A stretch of 64,000 nucleotides of DNA from an uncultured Eubacteriales bacterium (GCA_902764875.1 CACWXP010000018.1:1-64000); one strand, 5' to 3'. Positions 16,441 through 26,095 are shown, numbered from the stretch's first letter. The notes: generated by a model not told the origin, from the letters alone. Made by a program: numbers and translations.

Positions 16441-17853
16441 ATGTATAACCAGTTAACGCTGGCCCTCGTCGAAAGGATCCGGAGCGTCTCGGATCATGTA
16501 TTCACAGGTGCGGACATCAATCCCGATTACGCCCGGGACGAGATGCCGATCTACGGAACAAAAATGCCCGATCTCGCGGTCCAGCCCCGCTCCACCGAAG
16601 AAGTCGCGGCCATTATGAAGATCTGCTGTGAGAACAGTATCCCCGTCACACCCCGCGGAATGGGTACGGGGCTGGTCGGCGGCGCCGTCCCCCTGTACGG
16701 CGGGGTGCTGATGGACCTTTCAAAGATGAACCGGATCCTGTCCTACGATCTGGAAAACTTCGTCGTAAATATCGAAGCCGGCGTCCTGCTGGCCGACCTG
16801 GCGGCGGACTGTCTCTCCCGGGGCATGATGTATCCCCCCGATCCGGGCGAGAAGTTTGCCTGCGTCGGCGCCAACGTGGCGACGAACGCCGGCGGCATGC
16901 GCGCCGTTAAATACGGGACCACCCGGGATTACGTCCGGGCCATGACGGTAGTGCTCCCGAGCGGAGAAATCACCCGCATGGGCGCCACCGTGTCCAAAAC
17001 CTCGTCTGGCTACTCCCTCATGAACCTGATGATCGGTTCGGAGGGCACCCTCGGCATCATTACGGAGCTGACGCTGAAGATTATCCCCGCGCCGAAGGCC
17101 TCGGCCTCCCTGATCATTCCCTTCCGGGATCTGCGGACGGCGCTTGCCACCGTGCCGAAATTCAGGATGAACCATATGGATCCCCAGGCCATCGAGTTCA
17201 TGGAGCGTCAGATCGTCACCCTCTCGGAGCGTTATGTCGGCAAGGCGGTTTTCCCTCAGGAGCTGGGCGGCGAGCCGATCAACGCCTACCTGCTCCTCAC
17301 GCTGGACGGCCGGTCGACGGAAGAGGTCGACCGGCAGATCGACCAGGCGGCCGATATCGCGCTGGAAGCCGGCGCCATGGATGTGCTGATCGCCGATACT
17401 CACAACCGGATCAAGGACGCCTGGGCGGCCAGGTCTTCCTTCCTCGAGGCCATCATGGAGGAGACGAAGCTGCTGGATGAGTGCGACGTCGTGGTCCCGG
17501 TCAATAAAATCGCGGACTATCTGGAATTCGTCAACGAGCAGGGGCGCAAATGCGGCCTGGAGATCAAAACCTTCGGCCACGCCGGGGACGGAAACCTGCA
17601 TATCTATCAGTGCTCCAACGATCTGGACGAGGCGGAATTCAAAAAGCGCGTGGAGGCCTTCTTCGACATCATCTACCGCGAGGCCACGGCCTGCGGAGGC
17701 CTCGTTTCTGGCGAGCACGGCATCGGCTCCGGCAAGATCCGCTATCTCGTGGATTCCGTGGGCGAAACCAATATGGAACTCATGCGGGGAATCAAGAAGG
17801 TGTTCGATCCGAAGATGATCCTGAATCCCGGCAAAGTATGCTGGCAGCTGTAA
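16441..17853 (+). CDS. FAD-linked 2-hydroxyacid (D-lactate type) dehydrogenase, GlcD/LctD-like
   Basis: A 470-residue flavoenzyme. The PCMH-type FAD-binding domain (about 40-220) shows PRGMGTGLVGGAVP and GANVATNAGGMRAVKYG; the C-terminal FAD-oxidase domain shows TFGHAGDGNLH and SGEHGIGSGK. It lacks a signal peptide and Fe-S domain. The following two genes encode EtfB and EtfA, the arrangement of Etf-linked lactate dehydrogenases such as LctBCD of Acetobacterium woodii, which oxidise lactate with NAD+ while consuming reduced ferredoxin. Substrate and bifurcation are inferred. The start at 16441 matches family length but has no good ribosome site. Confidence 0.88.
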   Translation: MYNQLTLALVERIRSVSDHVFTGADINPDYARDEMPIYGTKMPDLAVQPRSTEEVAAIMKICCENSIPVTPRGMGTGLVGGAVPLYGGVLMDLSKMNRILSYDLENFVVNIEAGVLLADLAADCLSRGMMYPPDPGEKFACVGANVATNAGGMRAVKYGTTRDYVRAMTVVLPSGEITRMGATVSKTSSGYSLMNLMIGSEGTLGIITELTLKIIPAPKASASLIIPFRDLRTALATVPKFRMNHMDPQAIEFMERQIVTLSERYVGKAVFPQELGGEPINAYLLLTLDGRSTEEVDRQIDQAADIALEAGAMDVLIADTHNRIKDAWAARSSFLEAIMEETKLLDECDVVVPVNKIADYLEFVNEQGRKCGLEIKTFGHAGDGNLHIYQCSNDLDEAEFKKRVEAFFDIIYREATACGGLVSGEHGIGSGKIRYLVDSVGETNMELMRGIKKVFDPKMILNPGKVCWQL

Positions 17854-17869
17854 AGCGGAGGTGAGCAGT

Positions 17870-18673
17870 TTGAATATCTGTGTTTGCGTCAAGCAGGTGC
17901 CGGATACCGCCGAAATCCGGATCGATCCGGTCACCCATACCCTGATTCGCGCGGGCGTCCCGAGTATTGTCAACCCGTTCGACACCTACGCCCTGGAGGC
18001 CGCCGTCCGCCTGAAGGAAAAGCTCGGCGGCAGGGTCGTTGTCATTTCCATGGGCCCGCCGCAGGCCGCGGAGGCCATCCGTTCCTGTCTGGCCGTCGGC
18101 GCGGATGAGGGCTATCTGATCTCCGGGCGGAAATTCGGCGGATCCGATACCCTCGCCACCAGTTACATCCTCTCCGAAGCGATCAAGGCGGTGGAAAAGC
18201 GGGAGAACCTCCGCTTCGACCTCATCGTGGCCGGCAAGCAGGCCGTGGACGGAGACACGGCCCAGGTCGCGCCGGAAATTGCCGAGCATCTCCATCTCCC
18301 CCAGGTCACCTACGCCCTGGACATCGTCGAGCAAAACGGCGAACTGCGGATCAAACGCGACTGCCACAGCGGATATGATATCCTTTCCGTTCCGCTCCCG
18401 GCGGTGGTCACGGTGGTTCGCCTGCCGTATGAGCCCCGGTATCCGAGCATCGGCCCCTGGCGGGAATCCAAAAAGCGCACGATTCCGGTGCTGTCCGAGG
18501 CGGATCTTGAAACCATCGATCTTTCCCGGTGCGGCCTCTCCGGTTCTCCCACCAAGGTAAAGAAATCCTATACCCCGGTCCGCGACAAGCACGGAACGAT
18601 TTTCAGCAAAGTGCCCGCCGAACAGGCGGCGGAGAAGGTCGCGTCCATGCTGTCAGAAGCCGGGATCATATAG
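17870..18673 (+). CDS. etfB: Electron transfer flavoprotein beta subunit
   Basis: A 267-residue ETF beta chain, with NICVCVKQVPDTAEIRID at the start, AGKQAVDGDTAQVAPEIAEHL (family signature) near residue 125, and a C-terminal arm that embraces the alpha chain. I choose TTG 17870 as start, eight bases after GGAGG; a GTG three codons earlier lies within the ribosome site. It lies 16 bases after the dehydrogenase and 12 before etfA. It would carry electrons between the lactate dehydrogenase FAD and NAD(H) or a partner. Confidence 0.93.
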   Translation: MNICVCVKQVPDTAEIRIDPVTHTLIRAGVPSIVNPFDTYALEAAVRLKEKLGGRVVVISMGPPQAAEAIRSCLAVGADEGYLISGRKFGGSDTLATSYILSEAIKAVEKRENLRFDLIVAGKQAVDGDTAQVAPEIAEHLHLPQVTYALDIVEQNGELRIKRDCHSGYDILSVPLPAVVTVVRLPYEPRYPSIGPWRESKKRTIPVLSEADLETIDLSRCGLSGSPTKVKKSYTPVRDKHGTIFSKVPAEQAAEKVASMLSEAGII

Positions 18674-18685
18674 CAGGAGGCCGTT

Positions 18686-19705
18686 ATGAATCAGCTGAAT
18701 GAATATAAAAACATGTGGGTTTATATCGAAACCGAAGGCGGAAAGCCGAAAAGCGTCGGCTATGAGCTGCTGAGCGCCGCCCGGCCCCTTGCGGATCGCA
18801 AGTGCTGCGAGCTCGTCGCCGTCGTGATCGGCCATCAGGTCGAAAGCGTCGCCGCGGAAGCCGTCGGCTACGGGGCGGACCGGGTGCTCCTGATCGACGC
18901 GCCGGAATTCGCGTCCTACACGACAGATGCCTTCGCCAACGCCCTCGTGGCCCTGGTGGAAAAGTACAGGCCGGAGACGCTGATGATCGGCGCCACCAAC
19001 AACGGAAGAGACCTGGCGCCCCGCGTGGCCGCGCGTATCAAAACCGGCCTGACCGCGGACTGCACGGAGATCGGTATTGATGAAGAAACGGGGAACATGG
19101 CCTGGACGCGGCCGACCTTCGGCGGCAACCTGATGGCGGTCATCATGTGCCCCGATCACAGGCCCCAGATGGGAACGGTTCGCCCGGGCGTCTTCCGCAA
19201 AGGCGCCTTTGACGCCTCGCGCAGGGGCGAAATCGTGCGCGAGGATTTCCGCGTCTTCCCCGACGAAATCCGCACAAAGCTGATCGAACGCGTCCAGGAG
19301 GTGGCCGACGCGGTCAACCTGGAGGAGGCGGAAATCATCGTCGCCGGCGGCCGGGGCGTCGGCTCCGCGGACAATTTCAGGCTCATTCACGAGCTTGCGG
19401 AGGTCCTCGGCGCGAAGGTGGGCTGCAGCCGGGCTGTCGTCGACGCGGGCTGGCTGTCCCATATTCACCAGGTCGGCCAGTCCGGCAAAACCGTCACCCC
19501 CCGGCTCTACGTCGCCGTCGGAATCTCCGGCGCCATCCAGCATCTGGCAGGCATCGCCGGCGCGGAGAAGGTGCTGGCCGTCAACAAGGATCCCGAGGCG
19601 CCGATCTTCTCCGTCGCGGATGTCGGCATCGTCGGGGATCTCAACGAAGTGGTTCCCGCGCTGATCACCGCCTTCCGCAAGCGCACGAACCCCGCCAAAC
19701 CATAA
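18686..19705 (+). CDS. etfA: Electron transfer flavoprotein alpha subunit
   Basis: A 339-residue ETF alpha chain. The FAD-binding C-terminal domain is clear: GGRGVGSADNFRLIHELAEVLGA, then the VGQSGKTVTPRLYVAVGISG ETF-alpha signature near residues 255-275. It has no N-terminal ferredoxin domain, unlike LctC of A. woodii, so ferredoxin contact would need another route. AGGAGG lies before the ATG. It closes the three-gene unit. Confidence 0.93.
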   Translation: MNQLNEYKNMWVYIETEGGKPKSVGYELLSAARPLADRKCCELVAVVIGHQVESVAAEAVGYGADRVLLIDAPEFASYTTDAFANALVALVEKYRPETLMIGATNNGRDLAPRVAARIKTGLTADCTEIGIDEETGNMAWTRPTFGGNLMAVIMCPDHRPQMGTVRPGVFRKGAFDASRRGEIVREDFRVFPDEIRTKLIERVQEVADAVNLEEAEIIVAGGRGVGSADNFRLIHELAEVLGAKVGCSRAVVDAGWLSHIHQVGQSGKTVTPRLYVAVGISGAIQHLAGIAGAEKVLAVNKDPEAPIFSVADVGIVGDLNEVVPALITAFRKRTNPAKP

Positions 19706-19724
19706 ACAGGAAAAATACTTGCCT

Positions 19725-19752
19725 TTGCGAGCCGGAAGGAATATCGTATAGT
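19725..19752 (+). promoter_or_regulatory. Promoter of the DAACS symporter gene
   Basis: TTGCGA (19725-19730) and TATAGT (19747-19752) separated by 16 bases, 31 bases before the start codon. It gives the symporter its own transcription, although read-through from etfA is also likely since no terminator is seen. Confidence 0.6.
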
Positions 19753-19782
19753 ACGATGTGAAAAAAGTAAGGAGGCTCTTCC

Positions 19783-21045
19783 ATGACCGCAAAACCGAAA
19801 AAGAAGCTCGCTCTCTCGACCCAGATTTTCATTGCATTGATTCTGGCCATCGGCGTCGGCGTTGCTTTGACCGGGAATCCTGACATTGCCAAAAACTACA
19901 TCAAGCCCTTCGGTACCATCTTCCTGAACCTGATCAAATGGATCGTCTGCCCGCTGGTGTTCTTTTCCATCATGGCGGGCGTCATTTCCATGAAGGATAT
20001 CAAAAAGGTCGGCATCATCGGCGGGACCACGGTGCTGTTTTATCTGTGCACAACCGCGTTTGCCGTGGCCATCGGCCTCCTTTTTGCCAACCTACTGAAA
20101 GGCATTTTCCCAGTTCTTTCAACTGCGAATCTGTCCTATGATGCTTCCGCCTCTTCCGTAAACTTCATAGATACGCTGGTGGGCATCTTTCCTTCCAATT
20201 TCGTAAAGCCCTTTGTGGATGCGAACATGCTGCAGATTATCGTAATGTCGCTGATTATCGGCTTTGCCCTGATTATGATCAGCCCCCGCGTCAACAAGGA
20301 ATTCCATTTTGTCAACACCTGCAATGATATGTGCATGAAGGCCATGGAGATGATCCTGAGGTTCTCCCCGATCGGCGTGTTCTGCCTGCTGTGCCCGGTT
20401 GTCGCCGAAAACGGACCAGCCGTGCTGGGTTCCCTGGCCATGGTGCTGCTCGTTGCCTATCTTTGTTACTTTGTCCATGCGATCGTGGTTTATTCCCTGG
20501 CTGTAAAGGCCATGGGCGGTCTCAGCCCCGCAAAGTTCTTCAAGGGGATGCTGCCGGCCATGATGATGGCTTTTTCCTCCGCTTCCTCCGTGGGTACGCT
20601 CCCGCTGAATAAGGAATGCTGCGAAAAGCTGGGCGCGGATAAGGAAGTCACCTCTTTCGTGCTCCCCCTGGGCGCAACCATCAACATGGACGGAACGGCC
20701 ATCTATCAGGGCGTATGTGCGGTGTTTATTGCCTCCTGCTTCGGGATCACCCTGTCCTTCTCCCAGATGCTGACCATCGTTCTCACCGCCACCCTGGCTT
20801 CCATCGGAACGGCCGGTGTTCCCGGCGCGGGCATGGTCATGCTGGCAATGGTGCTCCAGTCGGTCGGTCTTCCCGTCGAAGGTATCGCCCTGGTGGCCGG
20901 CATTGACCGGATTTTCGATATGGGCCGCACGGTGGTCAATATCACCGGCGACGCTGCCTGTGCGCTTGTGGTCTCGAAGCTACAGCAGAATAAAGCCGCC
21001 CGGCGTCCTCTCGCCGCGGGCGGCGCCAACAACAGCGGCAAATAA
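19783..21045 (+). CDS. Dicarboxylate/amino acid:cation symporter (DAACS family)
   Basis: A 420-residue membrane transporter of the GltP/DctA group. Key substrate-site motifs are intact: SSASSVGTLPLN in hairpin 1, ATINMDGTAIYQG in TM7, GTAGVPGAG in hairpin 2, and DRIFDMGRTVVNITGDAACA in TM8. The TM8 residues D and T/R near the substrate differ among glutamate, dicarboxylate and serine/threonine importers; I cannot assign the substrate. Its place after the lactate/Etf operon suggests uptake of an organic acid or amino acid used with it. Confidence 0.92.
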   Translation: MTAKPKKKLALSTQIFIALILAIGVGVALTGNPDIAKNYIKPFGTIFLNLIKWIVCPLVFFSIMAGVISMKDIKKVGIIGGTTVLFYLCTTAFAVAIGLLFANLLKGIFPVLSTANLSYDASASSVNFIDTLVGIFPSNFVKPFVDANMLQIIVMSLIIGFALIMISPRVNKEFHFVNTCNDMCMKAMEMILRFSPIGVFCLLCPVVAENGPAVLGSLAMVLLVAYLCYFVHAIVVYSLAVKAMGGLSPAKFFKGMLPAMMMAFSSASSVGTLPLNKECCEKLGADKEVTSFVLPLGATINMDGTAIYQGVCAVFIASCFGITLSFSQMLTIVLTATLASIGTAGVPGAGMVMLAMVLQSVGLPVEGIALVAGIDRIFDMGRTVVNITGDAACALVVSKLQQNKAARRPLAAGGANNSGK

Positions 21046-21047
21046 AG

Positions 21048-22172
21048 TCAGTCTTTCATTTCTTCTTTGCATTTTTCCAGCAGTGAAATGATCGGAAGGT
21101 GCTGCGGACACACGCTTTCACACTGGCCGCACCCGATGCAGTCCGCCGCCTTTCCCCGGTCCTGCGTCACAATCGTATATTCCCGGACCGTCCGGAAATG
21201 GGGGCTCCCCTCCTTGCGGTTGTAAACCGTAAAGATTTCCGGAATCGGAATGTTCATCGGACATCCCTCCGTGCAGTAGTGGCACGCTGTGCAGGGGATG
21301 TCCTTTGCTTCGTCCAGCGCCTTCTGCGCCCGCGCAATCACCTGCATTTCCTGCTCGTCCAGCGGCCGGAACGGCTGCATCTGGCGCAGGTTGTCCTTCA
21401 TCTGGGCCACGTCGCTCATCCCGCTGAGCACGGCCAGAATGTTGTCCAGTCCCGCGGCAAAGCGCAGCGCCCAGCTCGCGCAGGAAGCGCTGCTGTTCGC
21501 CCCCTCCAGGATTGCCCGCACGGAGGGAATCGGATTGGCCAGGATCCCGCCCTTCACGGGTTCCATGATGATCACCGGTTTCCCGTGGGCTTTGCAGATC
21601 TCCCAGTTGCGTCGGGCGGCCACCCCAGGGTTTTCCCAGTCGGCGTAGTTGATCTGCAGCTGAACGAATTCCGCGTCCGGGTGTTTCTCCAGCAGCTGCT
21701 CCAGCAGCTCCGGATCCGCGTGGAAGGAGAATCCGTAATGCCGGATCAGCCCCCTCGCCTTCTGTTCCGCAACAAAGTCCCAAAGGCGGTAATTCTCGTA
21801 GATCGGAGCATTGGCCCGCTGCAGCGCGTGCAGCAGGTAGAAGTCGAAATACCCCGCGCCGGTGCGCTCAAGGCTTGTAAAGAACTGCTGCTTCGCCGCG
21901 GCTTCGTCCGGGTTTCCCATGAAAGCGTTCAGTTTCGTGGCCAGCGTATAGCGCTCCCGGGGATACCGGTCCGCCACCGCGGCCTTGAACGCCGCCTCGC
22001 TCAGCCCGCCGTCGTAAACATACGCCGTGTCAAAATAGGTTCCGCCTGCCGCCAGAAAAAGGTCTGCCATCTCACAAACCTGCGGAATGTCGATGCTGCC
22101 GTCCGGATTCTTGGGAAGGCGCATCAGCCCGAAGCCGAGCCGGAAAGGGTTCAGGGTGCGAATCTCTTCCAT
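21048..22172 (-). CDS. Aldo/keto reductase with C-terminal 2x[4Fe-4S] domain
   Basis: A 374-residue protein: an aldo-keto reductase barrel (GFGLMRLP, then FDTAYVYDGG with the catalytic Asp/Tyr region, and FDFYLLHAL) followed by a ferredoxin-like module with CTACHYCTEGCP (near residue 295) and CIGCGQCESVCP (near 350). This architecture is common in anaerobes and of uncertain substrate; it may exchange electrons with ferredoxin. It converges with the symporter gene with only two bases between stops. Confidence 0.92.
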   Translation of the reverse strand: MEEIRTLNPFRLGFGLMRLPKNPDGSIDIPQVCEMADLFLAAGGTYFDTAYVYDGGLSEAAFKAAVADRYPRERYTLATKLNAFMGNPDEAAAKQQFFTSLERTGAGYFDFYLLHALQRANAPIYENYRLWDFVAEQKARGLIRHYGFSFHADPELLEQLLEKHPDAEFVQLQINYADWENPGVAARRNWEICKAHGKPVIIMEPVKGGILANPIPSVRAILEGANSSASCASWALRFAAGLDNILAVLSGMSDVAQMKDNLRQMQPFRPLDEQEMQVIARAQKALDEAKDIPCTACHYCTEGCPMNIPIPEIFTVYNRKEGSPHFRTVREYTIVTQDRGKAADCIGCGQCESVCPQHLPIISLLEKCKEEMKD

Positions 22173-22199
22173 CGTTTTGTGCCTCCTTATTCATTTGGA

Positions 22200-23318
22200 T
22201 CAATCTGAAATATCAACATCCGGAACAATCTGGATCTCATAGTCCGGATAGATCGCCCGAATCTCCGCGTAAAGCGTGTCCATGGCTTCTTTCTGGTCAA
22301 CGTCAAAGCTCAGCACCACGTCAAAGCGGATCGTCTTCGCTTCAATGTCCGCGTAAAACCCATGCAGCTGCAGCGCCCAGTCGTGCCGCATCACCGTTTC
22401 CTGCACCCGGTTGCGCATCTGCGCCGCTTCGCTGTTCCCCGTGTTATAGGAATAGACCCCAACGCCGGTCAGGATCACGCCGGTCTCCCGGTAAACCTTC
22501 ATTTCCACCCGCCGGGTCAGCCGGTCCACTTCCTCCACCGTCATCGTGTCCGGCAGCTCCACGTGCACCGATCCGTAGTTCCGGTCCGGCCCGTAGTTGT
22601 GCAGAATCAGGTCGTAGGTACCCCGGATCTCCGGTTCGCTGTTGATCAGATCCCGCACGCTCCTGGTGGTCTCCGGGTCCGCGCGCTGGCCCAGGATCTC
22701 GCTCAGCGTATCCCGGATCATCTCCACGCCGGCCTTCAGGATGAAAGCCGAAATCACCACGCCCACCCAGGCTTCCAGTGAAATATGAAACACCATGAAG
22801 ATCACCGCCGACACCAGCACCGATGCCGAAAGAATCGCGTCAAAGGAAGCGTCCGATCCCGAGGCGATCAGTGCGCCGGAATGAACCTTCTCCCCCTGTT
22901 TTTTCACGTACCGTCCCAGCGCCAGCTTCACGACGATCGCCACCGCCAGAATCACCAGCGTCAGCACCGAGTATTCCGGTTCCTCCGGATGAATGATCTT
23001 CTTGACCGATTCCACCAGTGAGGTAATACCGGCATACAGCACGATCGCCGAAACGATCATGGAGCTCAGATACTCAATCCGCCCGTGCCCGAGGGGATGC
23101 TTCCGGTCCGGCTTTCTTCCGGCCAGCTTGGCCCCGATAATCGTAATCACGGAGGAAAGGGCGTCCGAATAGTTGTTCACGCCGTCCAGCACCACCGCGA
23201 TGGAGTTGGCGATCAGCCCGGTCACCAGCTTGAAAGTAGCCAGCAGCACGTTGGTCAAAATGCCCGTAATGCTGGTCCGGATAATGATTTTTTCTCTCTT
23301 GAGTGCGGATGCTTCCAT
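22200..23318 (-). CDS. Cation diffusion facilitator (CDF) transporter
   Basis: A 372-residue metal/proton antiporter. The binding residues of TM2 and TM5 are visible as LDGVNNYSDALSS and GSDASFDAILS, and HPLGHGRIEYLSS follows TM2. A cytosolic C-terminal domain (about 210-300) is followed by a second region with DVVLSFDVDQKEAM. Likely substrates are Zn, Mn or Fe(II); sequence does not settle which. The start has GGAGG upstream. Confidence 0.92.
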   Translation of the reverse strand: MEASALKREKIIIRTSITGILTNVLLATFKLVTGLIANSIAVVLDGVNNYSDALSSVITIIGAKLAGRKPDRKHPLGHGRIEYLSSMIVSAIVLYAGITSLVESVKKIIHPEEPEYSVLTLVILAVAIVVKLALGRYVKKQGEKVHSGALIASGSDASFDAILSASVLVSAVIFMVFHISLEAWVGVVISAFILKAGVEMIRDTLSEILGQRADPETTRSVRDLINSEPEIRGTYDLILHNYGPDRNYGSVHVELPDTMTVEEVDRLTRRVEMKVYRETGVILTGVGVYSYNTGNSEAAQMRNRVQETVMRHDWALQLHGFYADIEAKTIRFDVVLSFDVDQKEAMDTLYAEIRAIYPDYEIQIVPDVDISD

Positions 23319-23348
23319 CGAAAAAGCCTCCCTGTGGCTTATTTACGT

Positions 23349-24608
23349 TTATGGTTGCTGTTCTTCTGCTTTGCCGTCTTCTGCCGGTGCTGCCGGTCTT
23401 TCTGCGCCTGTGTTTGCTGTTTTTTTCGCTGCAGCAGTGCTCTCTTGAACTCCCGCCGCGCCGGCGCCCTCCGCCGGCTCCGCCTTCGCCCAGCGGCGCT
23501 TGAACCACTCAACCACCAGATCGAAGTCCGCTTTCACGTTCCGGAAAACATCGCCCCGCACGGCACCCACCAGCACCGCCATCGCCACGGGACCGCCGAT
23601 CAGGCCCAGGATTCCGCCCAGGCGCATACCCACAAACATGCCGATCAGGCTCAGCAGCGGTGAAATCCCGATGTTGTTCGACATCAGCTTGGGTTCCAGA
23701 AGTCTCCGCAGCAGCTGCAGTACCCCCGTCAGCGCCAGCACCTGGAAACCCCAGGCCGTGTTCCCCGTCAGGAAGAAAACGATCGACATCATGATGTACA
23801 TCAGGCCGCTGCCCACCATGGGGATCATTTCCATTAGTGCGGCCACCACGCTCAGCACGCCGAAATACTTAAACCCGAAACATTTCAGCGCAATCAGGCT
23901 CACCACAAGAACCATCAGGGCAAACGTGCCCTGCACCCGCAGATAGCCCATCATGCTGCGCGTCGCAGAATTCGTCAGCTGGGTTGTGTTGCTGTCCTGC
24001 CGCCGGCGTTTTCCGCCCGGAAGATAGCTCCGGATCTCGGAATAATGAATCGTAATGAAATACATCGCCATAGCCAGGAAGCTGATATAAATCACGCCGT
24101 AGGGCAGGCTGGTCACCATGCCCACCGTGAAGGAAACCGCGTTCGCGGCGATTTCCGACGCGTAGGCGCTGATCCGGTTCAGTGCGTCCTGCATCGTGTT
24201 GCGCAGCAGTGTCTGCACCTGGGGGCTGAAGTTGGACGTCGAGTTGTTGACCAGGTTTTCAAAGGCCTGCTGAACCGTGTTGATCGCGTCCGTAATCATG
24301 CTGCCGCTCTGGCCCACCAGGGTCGGCGCCTGTTCGAGAACGATGGCCACGCCCCAGTAGGCGAATCCGACAAGGATCGCAAGCATGATCAGCACGCAGA
24401 TCAATGCGCTGATCCCCCGTTTGATTCTCAGTTTTTCCTGGGCAAACCGGATCGCGGGCTGCAGTGCCGAAGCCAGCGGAATCGCGATAATGAACGGGGA
24501 CAGCTTGTCCCAGATCTGCGGAACGGCCCAGCAAAGGAAGACAATCAGCAGGATTGCCCCGACTCCTTTCACCGCCAGCCGCTCGGCCGCTTTTCTCTCC
24601 TCGCTCAT
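23349..24608 (-). CDS. AI-2E family membrane protein
   Basis: A 419-residue protein with about eight helices and the AI-2E/PerM pattern: a first pair of helices (VKGVGAILLIVFLCW), a long soluble stretch (about 100-170), and the conserved second-half PMVGSGLMYIM and LLEPKLMSNNIGISPLLSL. Members export AI-2, sodium or function in sporulation (YtvI); the role here is open. The start at 24608 has AGAGGA six bases upstream, so the open frame further upstream is excluded. The C-terminal 45 residues are Ala/Glu/Lys low complexity. Confidence 0.88.
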   Translation of the reverse strand: MSEERKAAERLAVKGVGAILLIVFLCWAVPQIWDKLSPFIIAIPLASALQPAIRFAQEKLRIKRGISALICVLIMLAILVGFAYWGVAIVLEQAPTLVGQSGSMITDAINTVQQAFENLVNNSTSNFSPQVQTLLRNTMQDALNRISAYASEIAANAVSFTVGMVTSLPYGVIYISFLAMAMYFITIHYSEIRSYLPGGKRRRQDSNTTQLTNSATRSMMGYLRVQGTFALMVLVVSLIALKCFGFKYFGVLSVVAALMEMIPMVGSGLMYIMMSIVFFLTGNTAWGFQVLALTGVLQLLRRLLEPKLMSNNIGISPLLSLIGMFVGMRLGGILGLIGGPVAMAVLVGAVRGDVFRNVKADFDLVVEWFKRRWAKAEPAEGAGAAGVQESTAAAKKTANTGAERPAAPAEDGKAEEQQP

Positions 24609-24719
24609 ACGCGTCCTCTGTTTCTGTTGCTCCCGCCGGTTCGCCGAGGCAGCCCGGCCGGGAGCCCGATTTGTGGATGCAGATATTTTACTCCCTTTTC
24701 CGGCGCTTTTCAACTGTTC

Positions 24720-24748
24720 TTGCGCCGAAATAGGTTGCCTGTTATAAT
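24720..24748 (+). promoter_or_regulatory. Promoter of the BaiN-like flavoprotein gene
   Basis: TTGCGC (24720-24725) and TATAAT (24743-24748) separated by 17 bases, about 90 bases before the start codon. Confidence 0.65.
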
Positions 24749-24838
24749 GACACGGAAGAAAACCGGCCGTCTGCGCGCGCCGCGTTTTCGGCCCAGGCTG
24801 ACAGAGATCAGCAATAAAATCACCGGATGGAACCTGTA

Positions 24839-26095
24839 ATGACAGAAAAAAAGCCGAATGTCATCGTTGTCGGGGGCGGCGCTGCCGGAATGGTCGCTTC
24901 CCTGTTTGCGGCCCGTGCTGGCGCTGCCGTCACGCTCCTCGAGAAAAATGAGAAGCTCGGGAAAAAGGTCTATATCACCGGCAAGGGCCGCTGCAACCTG
25001 ACCAACGATTGTGACCTGGATACCTTCCTTTCCCAGGTGCCGCGCAATCCCCGCTTTCTCTATACCGCCCTCAGTTTCTTTTCCCCGCAGGATATGATGG
25101 CCCTGCTGGAAAGTGCCGGCTGCCCCGTTACGGTGCAGCGCGGCCGCCGGGTTTTCCCCGCTTCGGAGAAAGCCAGCGACGTCACCCGCGCCCTCGCTTC
25201 CCTGATGCGCCAATCCGGCGTCGACGTCCGGCTGAACACGGCCGTCCGCTCCCTGGAAACCCTGCCTTCGGAAGAGGGCGGCCGCCGCGTCGCCGCCGTC
25301 CTGACAAAAGACGGCGAACGCATCCCCGCGGATTCAGTGATTTTGTGTACCGGCGGCGTCAGCTTTCCGGCCACCGGCTCCACCGGCGACGGCTACCGCT
25401 TCGCCGAAGCGGCAGGCCATACCGTTCTTCCGCGCTCTCCCGTGCTGGTCGGGCTGGATACCGTGGAAACCTGGCCCTGTTCCCTCCAGGGGCTGAGCCT
25501 CAGAAATGTGACCCTCACCCTTTCCCGGGGCAAAAAAGTGCTGTATACTGAGCTGGGCGAAATGCTCTTCACCCATTTCGGCGTTTCCGGCCCCCTGGTG
25601 CTGGAAGCCAGCTGTCATCTGCCGGAGGATCTTTCGAAAGCCTCCCTCCGGATCGACCTGAAGCCCGGCCTCACCCCGGAGCAGCTGGACGCCCGCCTGC
25701 TGCGGGATTTCGCCGCCTCCGGAAAAAAACTGCTTCCCACCGAGCTGGCCAGCCTCCTGCCCGCAAGTCTGGCGGGAATCTTTCCGCAGCTCTGCGGCCT
25801 GCCGGAGTCTCTCCGCTGCAACCAGGTCACCGCTGAGCAGCGTCGCTGTCTCGCCGAAACCCTGAAGGCCCTGCCTCTGACCATCCGTTCCACCGGGCCC
25901 CTCTCCGGGGCCATCGTCACCCGCGGTGGCGTCAGCGTCCGGGAGGTGGATCCTTCCTCCATGCGCAGCCGCCTGCTGCCGAATCTGTTTTTTGCCGGTG
26001 AGCTTCTGGATGTAGACGCCCACACCGGCGGCTATAACCTCCAGATCGCCTGGTCCACCGGGGCCCTGGCCGGCCAAAACGCCGCTGAAGTATAA
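24839..26095 (+). CDS. BaiN/RdsA-family NAD(P)/FAD oxidoreductase (HI0933-like)
   Basis: A 418-residue flavoprotein. IVVGGGAAGMVAS (FAD Rossmann) leads, followed by the family block GKKVYITGKGRCNLTN, CTGGVSFPATGSTGDGY, TRGGVSVREVDP and GELLDVDAHTGGYNLQIAWSTG. The family is sometimes annotated as bile-acid-related or aminoacetone oxidase, but activity is unproven for most. I take the ATG at 24839 (with GGATGGA at good spacing) rather than the Met four codons earlier. The stop codon lies inside the first unit of a tandem repeat. Confidence 0.92.
   Translation: MTEKKPNVIVVGGGAAGMVASLFAARAGAAVTLLEKNEKLGKKVYITGKGRCNLTNDCDLDTFLSQVPRNPRFLYTALSFFSPQDMMALLESAGCPVTVQRGRRVFPASEKASDVTRALASLMRQSGVDVRLNTAVRSLETLPSEEGGRRVAAVLTKDGERIPADSVILCTGGVSFPATGSTGDGYRFAEAAGHTVLPRSPVLVGLDTVETWPCSLQGLSLRNVTLTLSRGKKVLYTELGEMLFTHFGVSGPLVLEASCHLPEDLSKASLRIDLKPGLTPEQLDARLLRDFAASGKKLLPTELASLLPASLAGIFPQLCGLPESLRCNQVTAEQRRCLAETLKALPLTIRSTGPLSGAIVTRGGVSVREVDPSSMRSRLLPNLFFAGELLDVDAHTGGYNLQIAWSTGALAGQNAAEV

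Noticed and set aside
18653-19792. 379-codon minus-strand frame over etfA, and a 421-codon one over the lactate dehydrogenase (16720-17985)
   Set aside because: They are antisense shadows caused by GC-rich codon third positions; no ribosome site and no domain, while the plus strand encodes clear enzymes.
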